From: Periconia sp. R9002
Taxonomy: Eukaryota; Ascomycota; Dothideomycetes; Pleosporales; Periconiaceae
NCBI GenBank assembly: GCA_023627715.1
Contig: JAMAHW010000052.1
Coordinates: 186,001 to 250,000 of the forward strand
Direction: 5' to 3'
Length of the DNA stretch: 64,000 nucleotides
Shown here: positions 11,897-23,388 of the stretch, one piece after another
Numbering within the stretch: position 1 is the first letter of the stretch
Layout of the letters: each line of letters starts with the position of its first letter
The notes under the pieces: model-generated
Databases searched by the model: none
What the model saw: only the letters and a program-made list of their open reading frames with translations
Told to the model about the DNA's origin: nothing
Program-made: the position numbers and the translations under genes

Positions 11897-14127
11897 GCTT
11901 GGGTGGGCTGGTGGGGAGAGAGAGAAGTAACTACTGGCAGCGAGAGTGCAATTCAGCCAAGCGCCGACTGATAGGGCAGAGAGCAGCGGGGGTATCAAAG
12001 AGAGAAGATCCTTCTCAGCCTTGCGAGGAGGGAGGGGATTCAGGTGGACTAAGCTGAATATCGAAAACGTAACCAAAGAAGTAAGTAAGCCTACGCCCGG
12101 GCAGGGTGCGGTGTCAGCCCAGCAGCATCCACCGTGTCATTACACAGCAAGATGCTCCAATGAAGGGGATCGAGGGGGTACATGGCGAGATGTGTATGGC
12201 AGGCCCCATTGCTGCTTGGACTATTGACCGTGCCACACACGGGCAGCGGGGCGGGTTGCCAACGGGTGAAGGTACAATGGATATGAGAGAGGTGGATGCA
12301 CGGCAGAAAGAAGAAAGAGGGTCAATGGCTGACTCTTCGGGTGGTGGTGTGTGGGCAGAAGCGCCCGATGGAGAGGAATGCATGTAGGTACTGTACGTGT
12401 GGGTATGCAGCATGGACATGGAGGGCTGCAAGACGAGGTGGCTAGAGAAAGGCAGAGGTTGAGTGACATGGGACGAAAAGGTAGACGAGTCGGGGTGATT
12501 CACCCGCCGGCTCCGCCAGGTAACACCGATGGGGACTAGCGGGCTGTTAGTCAGGCGCAGGTGCCAATCACGGCTCGTATCGATGCAGGGACCGCCCCGC
12601 TTGTTGAACGGTAAGGTAAGCCCAGGCCAACCCCTCACGTGCGAACCTAGACCAAAGACTAACCTCACCTCACCTCTTTTTATAACCCACCTCGCCTGCC
12701 GCCTTCGTACCAACAACCTCAGCTTCTGGCGCCGCGGATCGTATGTACTTCAGGTCAAAAGTGCACATGGTATCTTGAGCACACATAGGGCCCAGCCGCT
12801 GGGGGAGGTCAGCCCGCCGCGGGGCCTTTGGGATGGTATCTTCTTATAAGTCATCATCCCATGCCAGATGGAGACACTGCTGCTGAGTGCTCAGTGCTCA
12901 CTGATGACCCCTCCAGCATGGCCCCCAAGCTTACAGTATAGTATGTATATTGCACAATCAAGGGCTCCTCTTCCATGACATGGCGTCCCCTGTGGACCCG
13001 ACGATGATGAGCTGCAGCTGCCACTAGCTGCTCACGGCATTCTGCTAGCCAGATGCGGCGCGCAGAATATACCTATCCATGTTTGTTTTCTTCGCCCGTA
13101 AGCACCACTCGCCATGGGCGAAGAAGGCGCAAAAATGTTTCGATATACTCACCTACCAGAGTCCAGACCTTAGCCCACTCGAGAGAGAGAGAGCACAGTA
13201 CAGTAAGCACGCCATGGCCCATGGCTCTTTCTAGCCCCAGCACACCGTCCCTGCCACGCCTGTCTTCCTTCCTGCCCTTCTGCCACGCAGGTCACGCCTG
13301 CCCGCTGCCCACTGCCCCAGCACGAGCCGAATGCTACGCCGTATTCCCCCTCCACTTGATCCTCACCAATGACTGCTCAACACAGCCGGTCCTCCGGCCT
13401 GCTTGGCCTTCGTACCCCTTCACCTTTCACGGCTTCATCGTCGTCAACCTGTGGCGCTCCATCTTGTTTTTTTTGCCGCCCATGTCTTTCTCCGCAATCG
13501 CGCTAGTGAGGCTGTGAACATGCCACCATTCCATCCTGATCCATCCATCCACCCTCATGGCCGCAACACTGTCCAACGGCTGCCGAATCGTTTTCGGGTA
13601 GCTCGTCTTGATTTCCTTTCCAAGCACTCTAGCACCGTGCATCATGGCACCATGGCCCTGGACCCCCCGGCCGCCCAGGTCGGTCCCATTTCGTGTGTTT
13701 GCCTTGTCCACTGCTCCATGCCTCCTCCGAATCCAGCCCCGCCAGCTCAACACGATCATCATCCTGCAGCCTGTGCTTTTTCAGCTGGGGGTACCTTTAT
13801 AATCGCTGCTGGCCGCCGGTCACGGTAGCTTTCGGGTGACTGCTCAGGTTTGGATTCCTGCCCATCGTTTGACAAAAAATAATAGGTGAGTACAAGACAA
13901 TTGATTCCACTTCACGCCCCCGGCCGTCTTTCTCGTTCCTGCTGTGCTGCTCTATGCACGCATGCACTCTTGTTTTCCAGTCCCACATCGCCAGAGCTAT
14001 ATGTTGCTCCCTGGCCCTCATTCCCTACCTACATAGTGCTGCATTCGCCTCATGTTTGTTTACTAACAGCTCCCAGCTTCCAACCGCGTTGCACTCGTTC
14101 AGCCGGCGTAGCATTCTCTCGCTCAAA
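11897..14127. other. Divergent intergenic region (2.2 kb)
   Basis: Promoter and 5' UTR space for the minus-strand protease-like gene and the plus-strand GPI protein gene. A short GA run lies at 13181-13193, and CCATGG/CCATCC words recur. No gene or named regulatory site was identified. Confidence 0.4.
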
Positions 14128-17100
14128 ATGCGCAGCATACTATCATTGCTGGCAATTGTCGGCACAGCCATTGCTAAAGGTCCGGAGGACTACAACGGTA
14201 ACCGGAGCTCGAGCTCGTCCAGTTCATCGTCTGTCTATTCGACAGCTACCAGCTTGTCGCCGGTATACAACACAGGAACCCCCTCGCCACCGGTATACAA
14301 CACAGGAACTCCCTCGCCACCGGTATACAATACAGGAACCCCTTCGTCGCCGGTATACAATACACCGTCGCCGTCATCGTCCCCCGTATATAATACAGTT
14401 TCCATTCCGTCTCACCCGTCGTCGTCTTCCGGCTATAACACAGTTCACACCCCATCTGGCTCCTGTGCGGCAAGCACCGTTGTCAGCACTGTTGTTAGCA
14501 CCGTCGTTAGCACCGTCGTTAGCCCCAGCGTAAGCGTCAGTACTAGTGTATCGACGTCTACTGTCTATAATACAACTACCTTGTTTGCTACGACAACCGT
14601 CTACAACAATGCTACCATAACCCAGACAAAGGTATGCCTGTTCTTCCTCAATGTTCTAATCTCGAAGCTAACTTCCAGCAGACTTCTGTGTCGACAACGA
14701 CTTGTAAGTATTTTTCAGGCCGGGCATTGCGAGGCATTCCCCCGGCTCAATGGTGTTTCGGCACAATTGTTGAGCAACATTGCCCCTTGAAATATACTCA
14801 ATTGAATGGTACTGATTTGGCACCCTTGTATAGGCACTGAGACAACGACTACCACAACCACCGTCAATGTCCCGACCACTGTCCCCACCATTGTTCCCAC
14901 GACACAGACCCAGAAGGAGACCCAGACCCAGAAGGAGACCGAAAGAACTACGGCTACGGCGACCGTTTCCAGCATCTCCACCTACAAGACGACGGCGACC
15001 AGCATTACCACGTTCGTCTCGGTCTCCTATATCACCACAAGTATACCCTACACTGTGAATCAGACAATCACGTCTTGGCGTACGACCTCGTACCCCGTTA
15101 CCATCACGACGACACAGAGTGTTCCCTATACGATCACCCAGGCCACTCCCACCACCGTGCGGACTACACAGGTGTCTACCCAGGTCTCTACACAGGTTTC
15201 CACACAACCGACGACCATTGTACGTATTTCTTCTAAATAGCATACCCACAGACACTACCGTCTCGGCCTTCGGATTGCTTCCTGTATATTTTGCTTCATC
15301 TCTGACTGACTGCCTTTAGACGCGCGTGTCTATTTCCACGTCAATTTCTCGGACGACGTCAACCTATACCACTACGACATCCCTTTCTGGTTCTCTCACT
15401 ACGATTACCACGACCCGTGTCGAGTCGTCCCTAATCAGTGTCCCGGTTACCATACGGACCACTCAGGTTTCCACCCAACCAACTACAATTGTTTCGACAC
15501 AGCCAACTACCATTGTACGTATGCTCCAAAATAAAAGGACCGGCCATCCCATGCTACAACTGAATTGAACTAACATTGTATTCTCATCTTCAGACACGGG
15601 TTTCGATATCTACTAGCATCTCCCGAGAGACTTCGATCCGCACCACGACGACTTCGATTTCTGGGTCCTTGACAACCATTACTCAAACGAGCGTCCGCTC
15701 CTCGATCATTAGTGTACGTATATTGATGATTTACCCGTGTGGCGTACCAACGCCTGGGTACTTCCTTTCCGGGCCTCCATGATGATGGCCTTTCTGGAAT
15801 TTTTCGCTTGAGCATGGCTAATTCTTCCTATAGATTCCCGTTACCCAGACGGTCACCTCCGTGTCCGTGTCGACCTCCACGTCGGTTTCCTACGCAACCT
15901 CGGTGGTTACTAGTACAACATCAATCTCGGGTACCCCATCGACGGTGATTTCGACGCAGATTTCCGCCACCACCTTCAGTTTCCCTGTAACTGTTTCCGG
16001 GCCGACCCAGACCGTTACCTCCGTGTCGATTTCAACATCAGTTTCCCTATCGACATCGTTCATTGTCAGCACGACATCTATCTCTGGTACACCTACAACA
16101 GTTACATCGACACAGATATCTGCCACTACCTTGCGTTTCCCTGTCACAGTCTCAGGCCCGACCCAGACGGTCTCCGGCCCCACACAGACAGTCATTTCGA
16201 TTTCGACCAGCGTCAGTACCATTTTGAGCACAATCGTCCTCCCACCGAGCACAGTGACGACAACGACGACGGCGCCCGGCGCTACTTCTACGCAGGTGGT
16301 TACTACGACCCTCCCTGGGAGCACAACCGTATCGACAATCTTCTCGACCTTGAGTTTCCCGGTTACAGTCTCAGGCCCAACACAGACGGTCTCCGGCCCC
16401 ACACAGACAGTCATTTCGACCAGCGTCAGTACCATTTTAAGCACAATCGTCCTCCCCCCGAGCACAGTGACAACAACGACGACGGCGCCCGGCGCTACTT
16501 CTACACAAGTGGTTACTACGACCCTTCCTGGGAGCACAACCGTATCGACAATCTTCTCGACCTTTAGTTTCCCAGTTACGGTCTCAGGCCCAACACAGAC
16601 TGTTCCTGGCCCGACTCAGACGATTGTTTCGACGGCTCCGGGCTCGACTCAGACGGTTGTCTCGACTGCTCCTGGCTCCACACAGACGATCATTTCGTCT
16701 ACCGTCAGTACCATTTTGAGTACAATCGTCATCCCAGCAAGCACGGTGACGACAACTGCCCCCGGTGCTACTCAAGTGATTACTACAACCCTCCCGGCGA
16801 GCACATCGGTATCGACTATCCTTTCGACTATAAGTTTCACGACTACGACGACGGCGGTCTCGACCTTGTCAATCTCCCCTACGACATCGCCTTTCCCGTC
16901 AGCCTCGTGTGCATCGAAATGCCAGATCGATGTTACGGCCACTCGTCTGGCCTACCCCGGCGAGGTCGTTACGTCCACGACCTTCTTGCCTACGGTGACC
17001 CTTGATGTGTACCTGGATCGGGCCGGACGCTCCGTAAGCCAGACGTTGCGCACTGTCCCTCTTCCAGCGCCCACGCAAACCATCACCTGGGACTACGAGG

Positions 17101-18050
17101 GTGTGGCGCTGACCTACCCGACAACCTATGCCGCGTACCGAACGTTCTCCGCGATGAGCGTGCGCCCAATTGCTTCGGAATGCATCACCGCAACATCCAT
17201 TCTCAATCTTCCCCAGCCCACAGAGATTTCGAAGCTTGTCTTGGATGAAGCTTCGATCTCGAACCCCTCATTGGTTCCTCCGGAGGTGGTGTCTTTCCTA
17301 AATGCGCAACCCACCGTCGTCCAGCAGCTCGGCCGCCCCATTGGCGCTGGCGCGTGTGATCCGATCGTGGGGTCAGTCAACCCTGGTGGAGCATCAACGG
17401 GTCGCCCCACAACCTACGTCGCAACCCAAGCGGCGCAGGCCTCGACTGCAACACGTTTTATCGCGGCCGCCGAGAGCCAGGTCCAAGACAGCACTGTTTT
17501 GCAGACCGATACACCCGCGGCCCCATCACAAGGCGTGGTAACGAGCCGCACCACTGCCCCCGTTGGTTCGAACACGCCTCAGCCCGTTACTGTCGTCGAG
17601 ACGGAAACGCCGCCTAACAGGGGCCCCTCATCTGCCGGCCCTACTAACACTGTTCGCACCACCCTCCCCGGGTCTGCATCGCCTGGTCCTTCCTCCAATG
17701 CTCCCGGCGCTTCTGGATCTGGATCTAATGCTCCAGACGCTTCTGGTTCTGCATCGAATGCTCCCGGCTCTTCTGGCTCCGCTTCCAATGCTCCCGGCTC
17801 TTCCGGCGCCATTCCCTCTGGCGTCAGCACGACTTCCATCCGGTCCTCGCTCTCTGCACCTGCTCCTGTGCCTAACGGACCCAGCGCTGGTGCCGGCACC
17901 ACGACGACGGGTGCCGTTTCGGGAACTAGTTCGCTGCCGCCGACTTCTAGCGGGCCGGAGCTGTTCCCGGGTGGTGCTCGTAAGGTCGGCTTGGGTGGCG
18001 TTGAAGCCTGGCTCTTAGGTGCTGCTGGTATTGGGTTAGGTATGTTGTAA
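14128..18050 (+). CDS. Ser/Thr-rich GPI-anchored cell wall protein with modular repeats
   Basis: Six exons (14128-14631, 14682-14703, 14834-15219, 15320-15514, 15594-15713, 15834-18050) join in frame to 1147 residues. Residues 1-16 are a signal peptide ending TAIA. Next come four 10-residue PVYNTGTPSP units, then a long Thr/Ser/Val stalk of repeated blocks such as VSISTSISRTTS, SISGTPTTV and FPVTVSGPTQTV, expected to be heavily O-glycosylated. A non-repetitive region follows (from SASCASKC, about 16900-17370), with four Cys spaced widely and no family I recognise. Then come SGSASNAPG repeats and a C-terminal hydrophobic tail (GVEAWLLGAAGIGLGML) typical of GPI addition. Role: wall structure or adhesion, by inference. 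Exon 2 is only 22 nt and its acceptor is a CAGCAG tandem. Overall architecture is secure; exact splicing less so. Confidence 0.82.
14261..14370 (+). repeat. 30-bp tandem repeat coding PVYNTGTPSP
   Basis: Copies begin at 14261, 14291, 14321 and 14351. The first three are near-identical and the fourth is shorter. The period is a multiple of three, so copy-number change would keep the reading frame. Confidence 0.85.
16149..16830 (+). repeat. 213-219-bp coding tandem repeat
   Basis: Two nearly identical units (16149-16367 and 16368-16580), differing by a 6-bp in-frame indel, are followed by a diverged third unit to about 16830. Each encodes a block from SGPTQTV through TILSTIVLPPSTVTTT to STIFSTLSFPVTV. 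A related two-unit repeat with a shorter period lies just upstream (about 15834-16140). Confidence 0.8.
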
Positions 18051-18305
18051 AATGAGTGGGGATTTCGCAGATGATTTGTGCTTTTTCGTTTTTCTTTTCA
18101 TGATACCTGATTTCTGACTTTTGTCTTTCGGATTCGGATGTAATGTTTTTTGGTTCCAGGTGAGGAGGAGAACAGGAGCGGAGGACATAATGTGTACGTG
18201 TAATGAGGTTGAAGAAAAGTGGCGAAGAGGTGGAGAGAAGGAGCAAGAAGGCGAAGAAGGAGCGAGCCAGCGAAGCCGGATGATACCCCGTCACCCACAT
18301 GACCC

Positions 18306-18464
18306 AACTTTGACGACTATCCTTATTTTTAACGGCCAACTTCAACGACAATCCTTTTATAACGACCAACTTTAACGACCATCATTACTGCATACACGAA
18401 GAACGACCAAAAAGCTCGCTTCGTACGACGATCATTTTTTCACGAACTTCAACGACTATCCTTA
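18306..18464 (+). repeat. Four imperfect copies of a ~20-bp motif
   Basis: The consensus is AACTTYRACGACYATCCTTA. Copies lie at about 18306-18325, 18338-18357, 18368-18387 and 18445-18464, all in the same orientation, with uneven spacing. They fall about 250-410 bp after the GPI gene stop, perhaps in its 3' UTR. Confidence 0.65.
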
Positions 18465-18576
18465 ATAGAAAGATACCCCCCCGTTTCCCAGCAGGAAGAG
18501 CATTCATCATATGGATGTTTTGGGATATAGTAATACGCTCCTTTTACATGGTGGTGAGAGTGGTAGTGCATAATGA

Positions 18577-18592
18577 GCGCGCGCGCGCGCGC
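18577..18592. repeat. (GC)8 microsatellite
   Basis: A perfect alternating GC run of 16 bp, unusual in otherwise balanced sequence and potentially Z-DNA-forming. Confidence 0.9.
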
Positions 18593-19395
18593 ATGGTGTG
18601 ATGTGTGGGTATGACAGAGGGGCGGAAAACGAGAGTGGATGATTGAGTTGAGTTTTTGAAGGGGGGTTTTTGCGGCTTGTTTGTTGAGTTTTTTGGAATT
18701 GTAAAGTAATTTTTTTGTTGAAAAAAAAAATGTGAGAGAGGGAAGGAGAATTGATTGGAGATTTTGATTGGAGATTGAATTGAAGATTGAAACTTGTGCG
18801 CGTACAACGTACCTACACATACATGACACATGTGACACTTGACACACTCGTGTAGCCTGCGATGTTTAATGGGATCGATGGGGTGTGAATGGGATTGGAA
18901 GGTTGGAAGTTGAGCAACTCGTTTCTCTCGAAGACTTGTTTTCCCCTTTTTGCTAAATTTTCCCCTATTCCTTTCCTAACGACTACTAGGTAGGTAGGTA
19001 TAAATAATCCATAAACGAAGAATCAACGAGGGCAGGAGGGTAGTAAGGAGTAAAAGTTGTGAGAGAGAGAGGCGAAAAAAAAACAAGACATACGATAAAC
19101 ATGACATAACATACTTGTACCCAAAGAGACCAAAAAGAGAACCCTTACGTTTACCTATCAGAATCCTAAAACCTAGAAACCTAAAACTTTAAAAGAAAGA
19201 AAGAAAGAGACAAACAAAACAAAAAATCACACTCTTTCCCACGCAGCACGCATTGATTTCATCCCATCCATCGTTCATCCCGCCATCCATCCCAGACATC
19301 AACATGACCAGATGAACGACCAAACCACCACTCAACCGTATATCCCCCTAACCTAACCCAACCCAACCCAATAAGAAAGAACAGAACCAAAGCTA

Positions 19396-22300
19396 CTACC
19401 GACCTTTATTCGCAAAATCGTTCAAAAAGCCGAGCAAGAACGTCTTGTTGTTATCATCCACGGGACTCTTTCCACCTCCACCAGCACCAGTACCAGCATT
19501 CGCAGCGCCGGCGCCGGCGCCGTACCCAGCTCCAGCATTATCCCCAACACCATTCATCGGGTTCGGATGCGAAGTCGGTGCCGGCCCCGGCACAACGTTC
19601 CTCGGTGCACCGATGCCAACGCCAGGGAACGACGTCCCAGCGGCAACGCCCACGCTATCGCCGATGGACGAGATGCGCGAGCGAGACATGGCGTGGGCGG
19701 GGGTATCCGAGGCACTGCCGCCTGCCTGGAGCGGGCTCACTGGACTGACGACACCCGAGATGATGTTCTTGGGACCCCCCGTGGGAGAATGCAGGCGTTG
19801 GATGATGGGTGCAGGGCTTTGAGTAAGGCGAGCTTGCTGCTCCGTGGCCGTGAAAGGCGACGGCGAGGAGGGTTTGGGGGATGGTTTGCTGAAGAGAGAA
19901 AGGAGAGTTGCTTTTTGGTCCGTTGGAGGAAACGGGGGTGGCATTTCAGCGGGGTGGTTGTAGGAGGCGGGTTTTTGTGGGGGTGGTTGCGGGGGAGCTT
20001 GTTGCGCAGGGCTGGGGGATTTGAAGAGACCGAGAAGTTCCTGGGCATGCGCGTTCGATCTGGGAGCTGGCGCGGCTGCATTGGCAGCTTGAGTAGGCTC
20101 AGCAGGGACTTCTGCAGCAGACTTTGGGGGAATTTGCGTTTGAAAGAGACTCAGCAAGTCTGGCACCTGGGTCTTTGGATCAGACTTTGTAGTGGAGGAC
20201 TGGACCGGGATGGGCGCGCCACTATCATCTGGTTGCTGTGGACGCTTGAGAATTTGGGGCTTGAAAGCAGTCTTCGCCGCAACCACGGTCTGAGGGCTTG
20301 TCGGGGAACTAAGCTCGGTGCGTCGTTTGGCATGCTTTGGAGTCCCTTCACGTTTCAGTATCTGCTGTGGAACAAACGTCTTCTGCTCCACTCGAGGAGG
20401 ATTTGCCGGTGAAGGTCCACGAGAGGTTCGATTTGAACTGTGATGCGTATTCTTTTTCACCGTATCAAAATCAGGGGCATTGACGGGGCCGCGGACAGTT
20501 GCCGAAGTGTTTCCGGGCTTGTTTGGCTGCGGAGGGGCTGCGTTCATGACGGGTTTCGCGTTCATGTTAGGCATAGGAGGAACGGCTTTAGAGCCTGATT
20601 TCACCCTCGCATGGCCTGGAGTTGGAGGAACAGCGGAGAGCTCAGCTGCTTCCCCATGAGGTTTGACGGGTTCCGGGGTGGCTGACTGTATGGATGGGGA
20701 TCTGAACAGACTGAGCAGAGAAGTTTGATGCGCGTTCCGTGGGCGCGGCTGGGCAGGTTGAATATTATGCTCCAGAGGGGGTGATTGATATGCGGGCGGA
20801 CTAGGTGCATATGGATTGACACTGTGGGTTCCCGGCGACGAGATATAAGAATCAGGAGCTCGGTGCAGGGCAGGCGGTTGCGCCGTCGTAGGTGTCGCCT
20901 GGAAGCTTTGTGATTGGTCTCGTGGACTCTGGGGAGACATGGCAGCAGGCTTCTCGCTAAGCTTGAAAGCATTAAGGAGGTTCAAGGTATGAGTCGTGAG
21001 CTTTGGTGGAGGAAGCTTCGAAGCGGGAGGAACAGCAGGTCCACGTTGATTTTGAAAGCCTTGAGGCGCCGCAAATGACGCATCGTTGTTTTGAACAAAT
21101 TGTCGAGGTGGCTGTTGCGGGAATGGCTGCTGCATATTCGAATGGTGTGGAGGAAAGGTTTGCTGGTGTTGAGGCGGAGGAAAGAATTGAGGTGGGAGTT
21201 GCGGCGGGAAGCCATTGCTGGGCTGGGAATGCATTTGAGGATGGCGTTGTGGGCCAGGGAAAGATTGCCCTTGCGGATGAAATGGGAAATGTGGTGGAGG
21301 AGGCATCTGTTCAAAGTGCGGTTGCCGTGGGTGATGTTGACCATGGGGGCTCTGGGGTATTTGCGGTGTAGACATCATTTGATCGAAGGGTGTGGTCGGG
21401 AGTGTATTGGAATCCGGTTTGCTGTTCCCCCGTAGCAAATCAAACAGCCCGTTTGATTGCGGCATGTTTGTATCAATGCGTGGCGTTTCCAACATTTGAC
21501 CTTGCGGTAGAAAACCACCACCCCCTACGCTGAGCAATCGCTTCAGCTCTGCGGCAGGATCGACCGTTGTTTGCTCAAATTGCACCTCGGGCAATGCGTC
21601 ACTCGATTGGTGGCCTCTTCCAAGGTTTGCAACCAACTCTGCAAAATTCGCGCCATCAGGATCGATTTCTGGTATTGCTGCTTCGTCAGCAGTGGTATCC
21701 CCGAAGTCTCCTTCGAGCTCGGTGTCTGTTATGCCAGTAGCCACAGGAGGTGGCAAGTGTGTGCCCGCATTTTTACTCCGCTTTTCAACCTGTCGTTGGG
21801 ACTTGATCCAGCTCCGGAGCTGGGGAATGAAAGGCGTGACCATGTAGAAGCTGTTGTCTTTGAGGTCTTGACCATTGCCTTGAGGGTGATTCTTTCGTCG
21901 GAGAGTAGGCAGATCGCTAAGTTTATACCAGTCGATTTTCTCGACAAGGTTAGCCAGCCATGCCCATTCCTTCTAATTCCAAACTTACCGAAATCTCCTT
22001 CCTGGTCCGTGGCTCGAAGTTGGTATCCATGGGCACACCGCGAAAGATATAGAGCTTCAAGCTTTGCTCGCGCATTGTCACGTCAATGCTCTTCATCTTC
22101 TCCTCGGGCTGAACCAGGCCCGCTTCCTGCAAATCCAGCCCCGTCTCCTCGTATACCTCTCTCACGGCGCAGTCCAAATCCGATTCATCTTTGTTGATTT
22201 TTCCTCGCGGAAAACTCCACTTGGCGCCCTTCTTCCAGCCCTTGACGAGTACCGCATGCGTCATTTCCTGGTTCAGCATGATAGCACCTCGAACAGGGAC

Positions 22301-22585
22301 GCGGGTTTTGTACTGCAAAAATTGCTCGTATGCGCCCTCGCGATGGGCTGCGGTAAAATCGGCGAAAAGAGGACAGTGTTGGAACATGCGCTGAGAGAAG
22401 ACTCGCAGATTCATGGACGGCAGGTTGGGGTCCAGCGGACGGATGAAGTCTTCGTAGTACCATTGTGCTTCTTCGATCTGGAAGCATATGCGCTCGACGG
22501 ATTGTAGTTCTTCGTGAGGGAGGTTGACGATGAAGCGCACGCACAGATCATCGAGCCAATCAAGTAGTTTCTGGTTGGTGGTCAT
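19396..22585 (-). CDS. DCP2: mRNA decapping enzyme subunit 2
   Basis: Hydrolyses the m7G cap of mRNA in cytoplasmic P-bodies and works with Dcp1. Two exons (21989-22585, 19396-21939; 49-nt intron) give 1046 residues. Residues about 1-95 are the N-terminal regulatory domain that binds Dcp1. The Nudix fold follows, with the Nudix box at 128-150 (GKINKDESD...REVYEETGL) carrying the catalytic Glu residues. Box B-like sequence continues through KIDWYKLSDLPT after the intron. The remaining ~770 residues are Pro/Gln-rich and disordered, with repeated short leucine motifs (LLSLF, LLGLF and similar) like the helical leucine-rich motifs that bind Edc3 in yeasts. A long tail of this kind is normal for filamentous fungi. 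The start ATG gives the conserved N-terminus directly. It converges with the GPI gene and is divergent from the DUF4112 gene. Confidence 0.96.
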
Positions 22586-23388
22586 GATTGAGTTTTGGAG
22601 GAGGGTGTGGGAGCATGCCGCAGGCAGCTAGAGACGGGCGGGCGATTGTTTGGGCACAGCAGCTCTGCTGTTGCGCGTCGGCGGGGCGGGCGCGCCGATA
22701 GCGAGCGGGAGAAGGTGAATGAGCGAGCGAGCTGGTGAAGGGGGAGAATCTAGAACTGTGAAGGGTATCAACGGGTGATGCACAGCCGCGCAAAGAATGA
22801 GAGGTGATAAAAGCACGTGTGGTCGCGTAGAGGCGGGTCAAAAGAAGGTTGTGGAACAAGGTAAAGATGTTGGCTCGAAGTCGGGCAGGCGCGATGGTCG
22901 GGGTGTGGCGCTGTGGCAAGTGTGTGTTATGTGGCGGTGCGCATGCATAATTACGTATCACGAGATGGATGACATAGGTGTACCAAAATCATCCAGATCA
23001 AGCTTGAAACTCAACTGGCCCACGCCTGCTACACCGCTGCCACTACGTAATGGTGCTTCCATAATATCTAATATTTAATGCCCCCGCGGCTTTTCCTTCG
23101 TTTCTTGTCGCTCATTAGCCTCCTGCACATTGACTTGTCCATTCAATCGCATCTCTCTGTCTATACATAGCGAGAGCGTTGCGCCTGCTTGTTTCAGGAG
23201 TAGAGCTGCCATCCAACCACACCCTTCAGCGCATTCAAGACAGTCGCGCAACTCCACACGGGCGATAAGACACCACGCACACAAAAATTCACTTATAAAC
23301 CAGCACACGTCTATAATTTGCTTTGTCGACATAGCCACCTTTTTACCTCTCACTCCAATCCGCTTCTCTTCGTCACCTCACCGCAACC
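22586..23388. promoter_or_regulatory. Divergent promoter region, DCP2 / DUF4112
   Basis: About 800 bp separate the two start codons. A TATAAA at 23294-23299 suits the plus-strand gene. An AGCACGTGTG E-box-like word lies near 22811. Nothing else specific was recognised. Confidence 0.4.
23294..23299 (+). promoter_or_regulatory. Candidate TATA box of the DUF4112 gene
   Basis: TATAAA lies 90 bp upstream of the ATG at 23389, a reasonable distance for a short fungal 5' UTR. It is sequence-based only. Confidence 0.4.

Larger units (their letters stand above)
18051..19395. other. Convergent intergenic region, GPI gene to DCP2
   Basis: Both flanking genes end here. It contains imperfect 20-bp repeats (18306-18464), a (GC)8 run at 18577-18592, a poly-A run near 18721 and a CCTAACC/CCCAACC tract near 19345-19371. 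No gene is seen. Confidence 0.45.

Noticed and set aside
19345..19371. Telomere-like CCTAACC/CCCAACC tract
   Set aside because: Too short and irregular, and flanked by ordinary gene sequence. Not a telomere or clear interstitial repeat.
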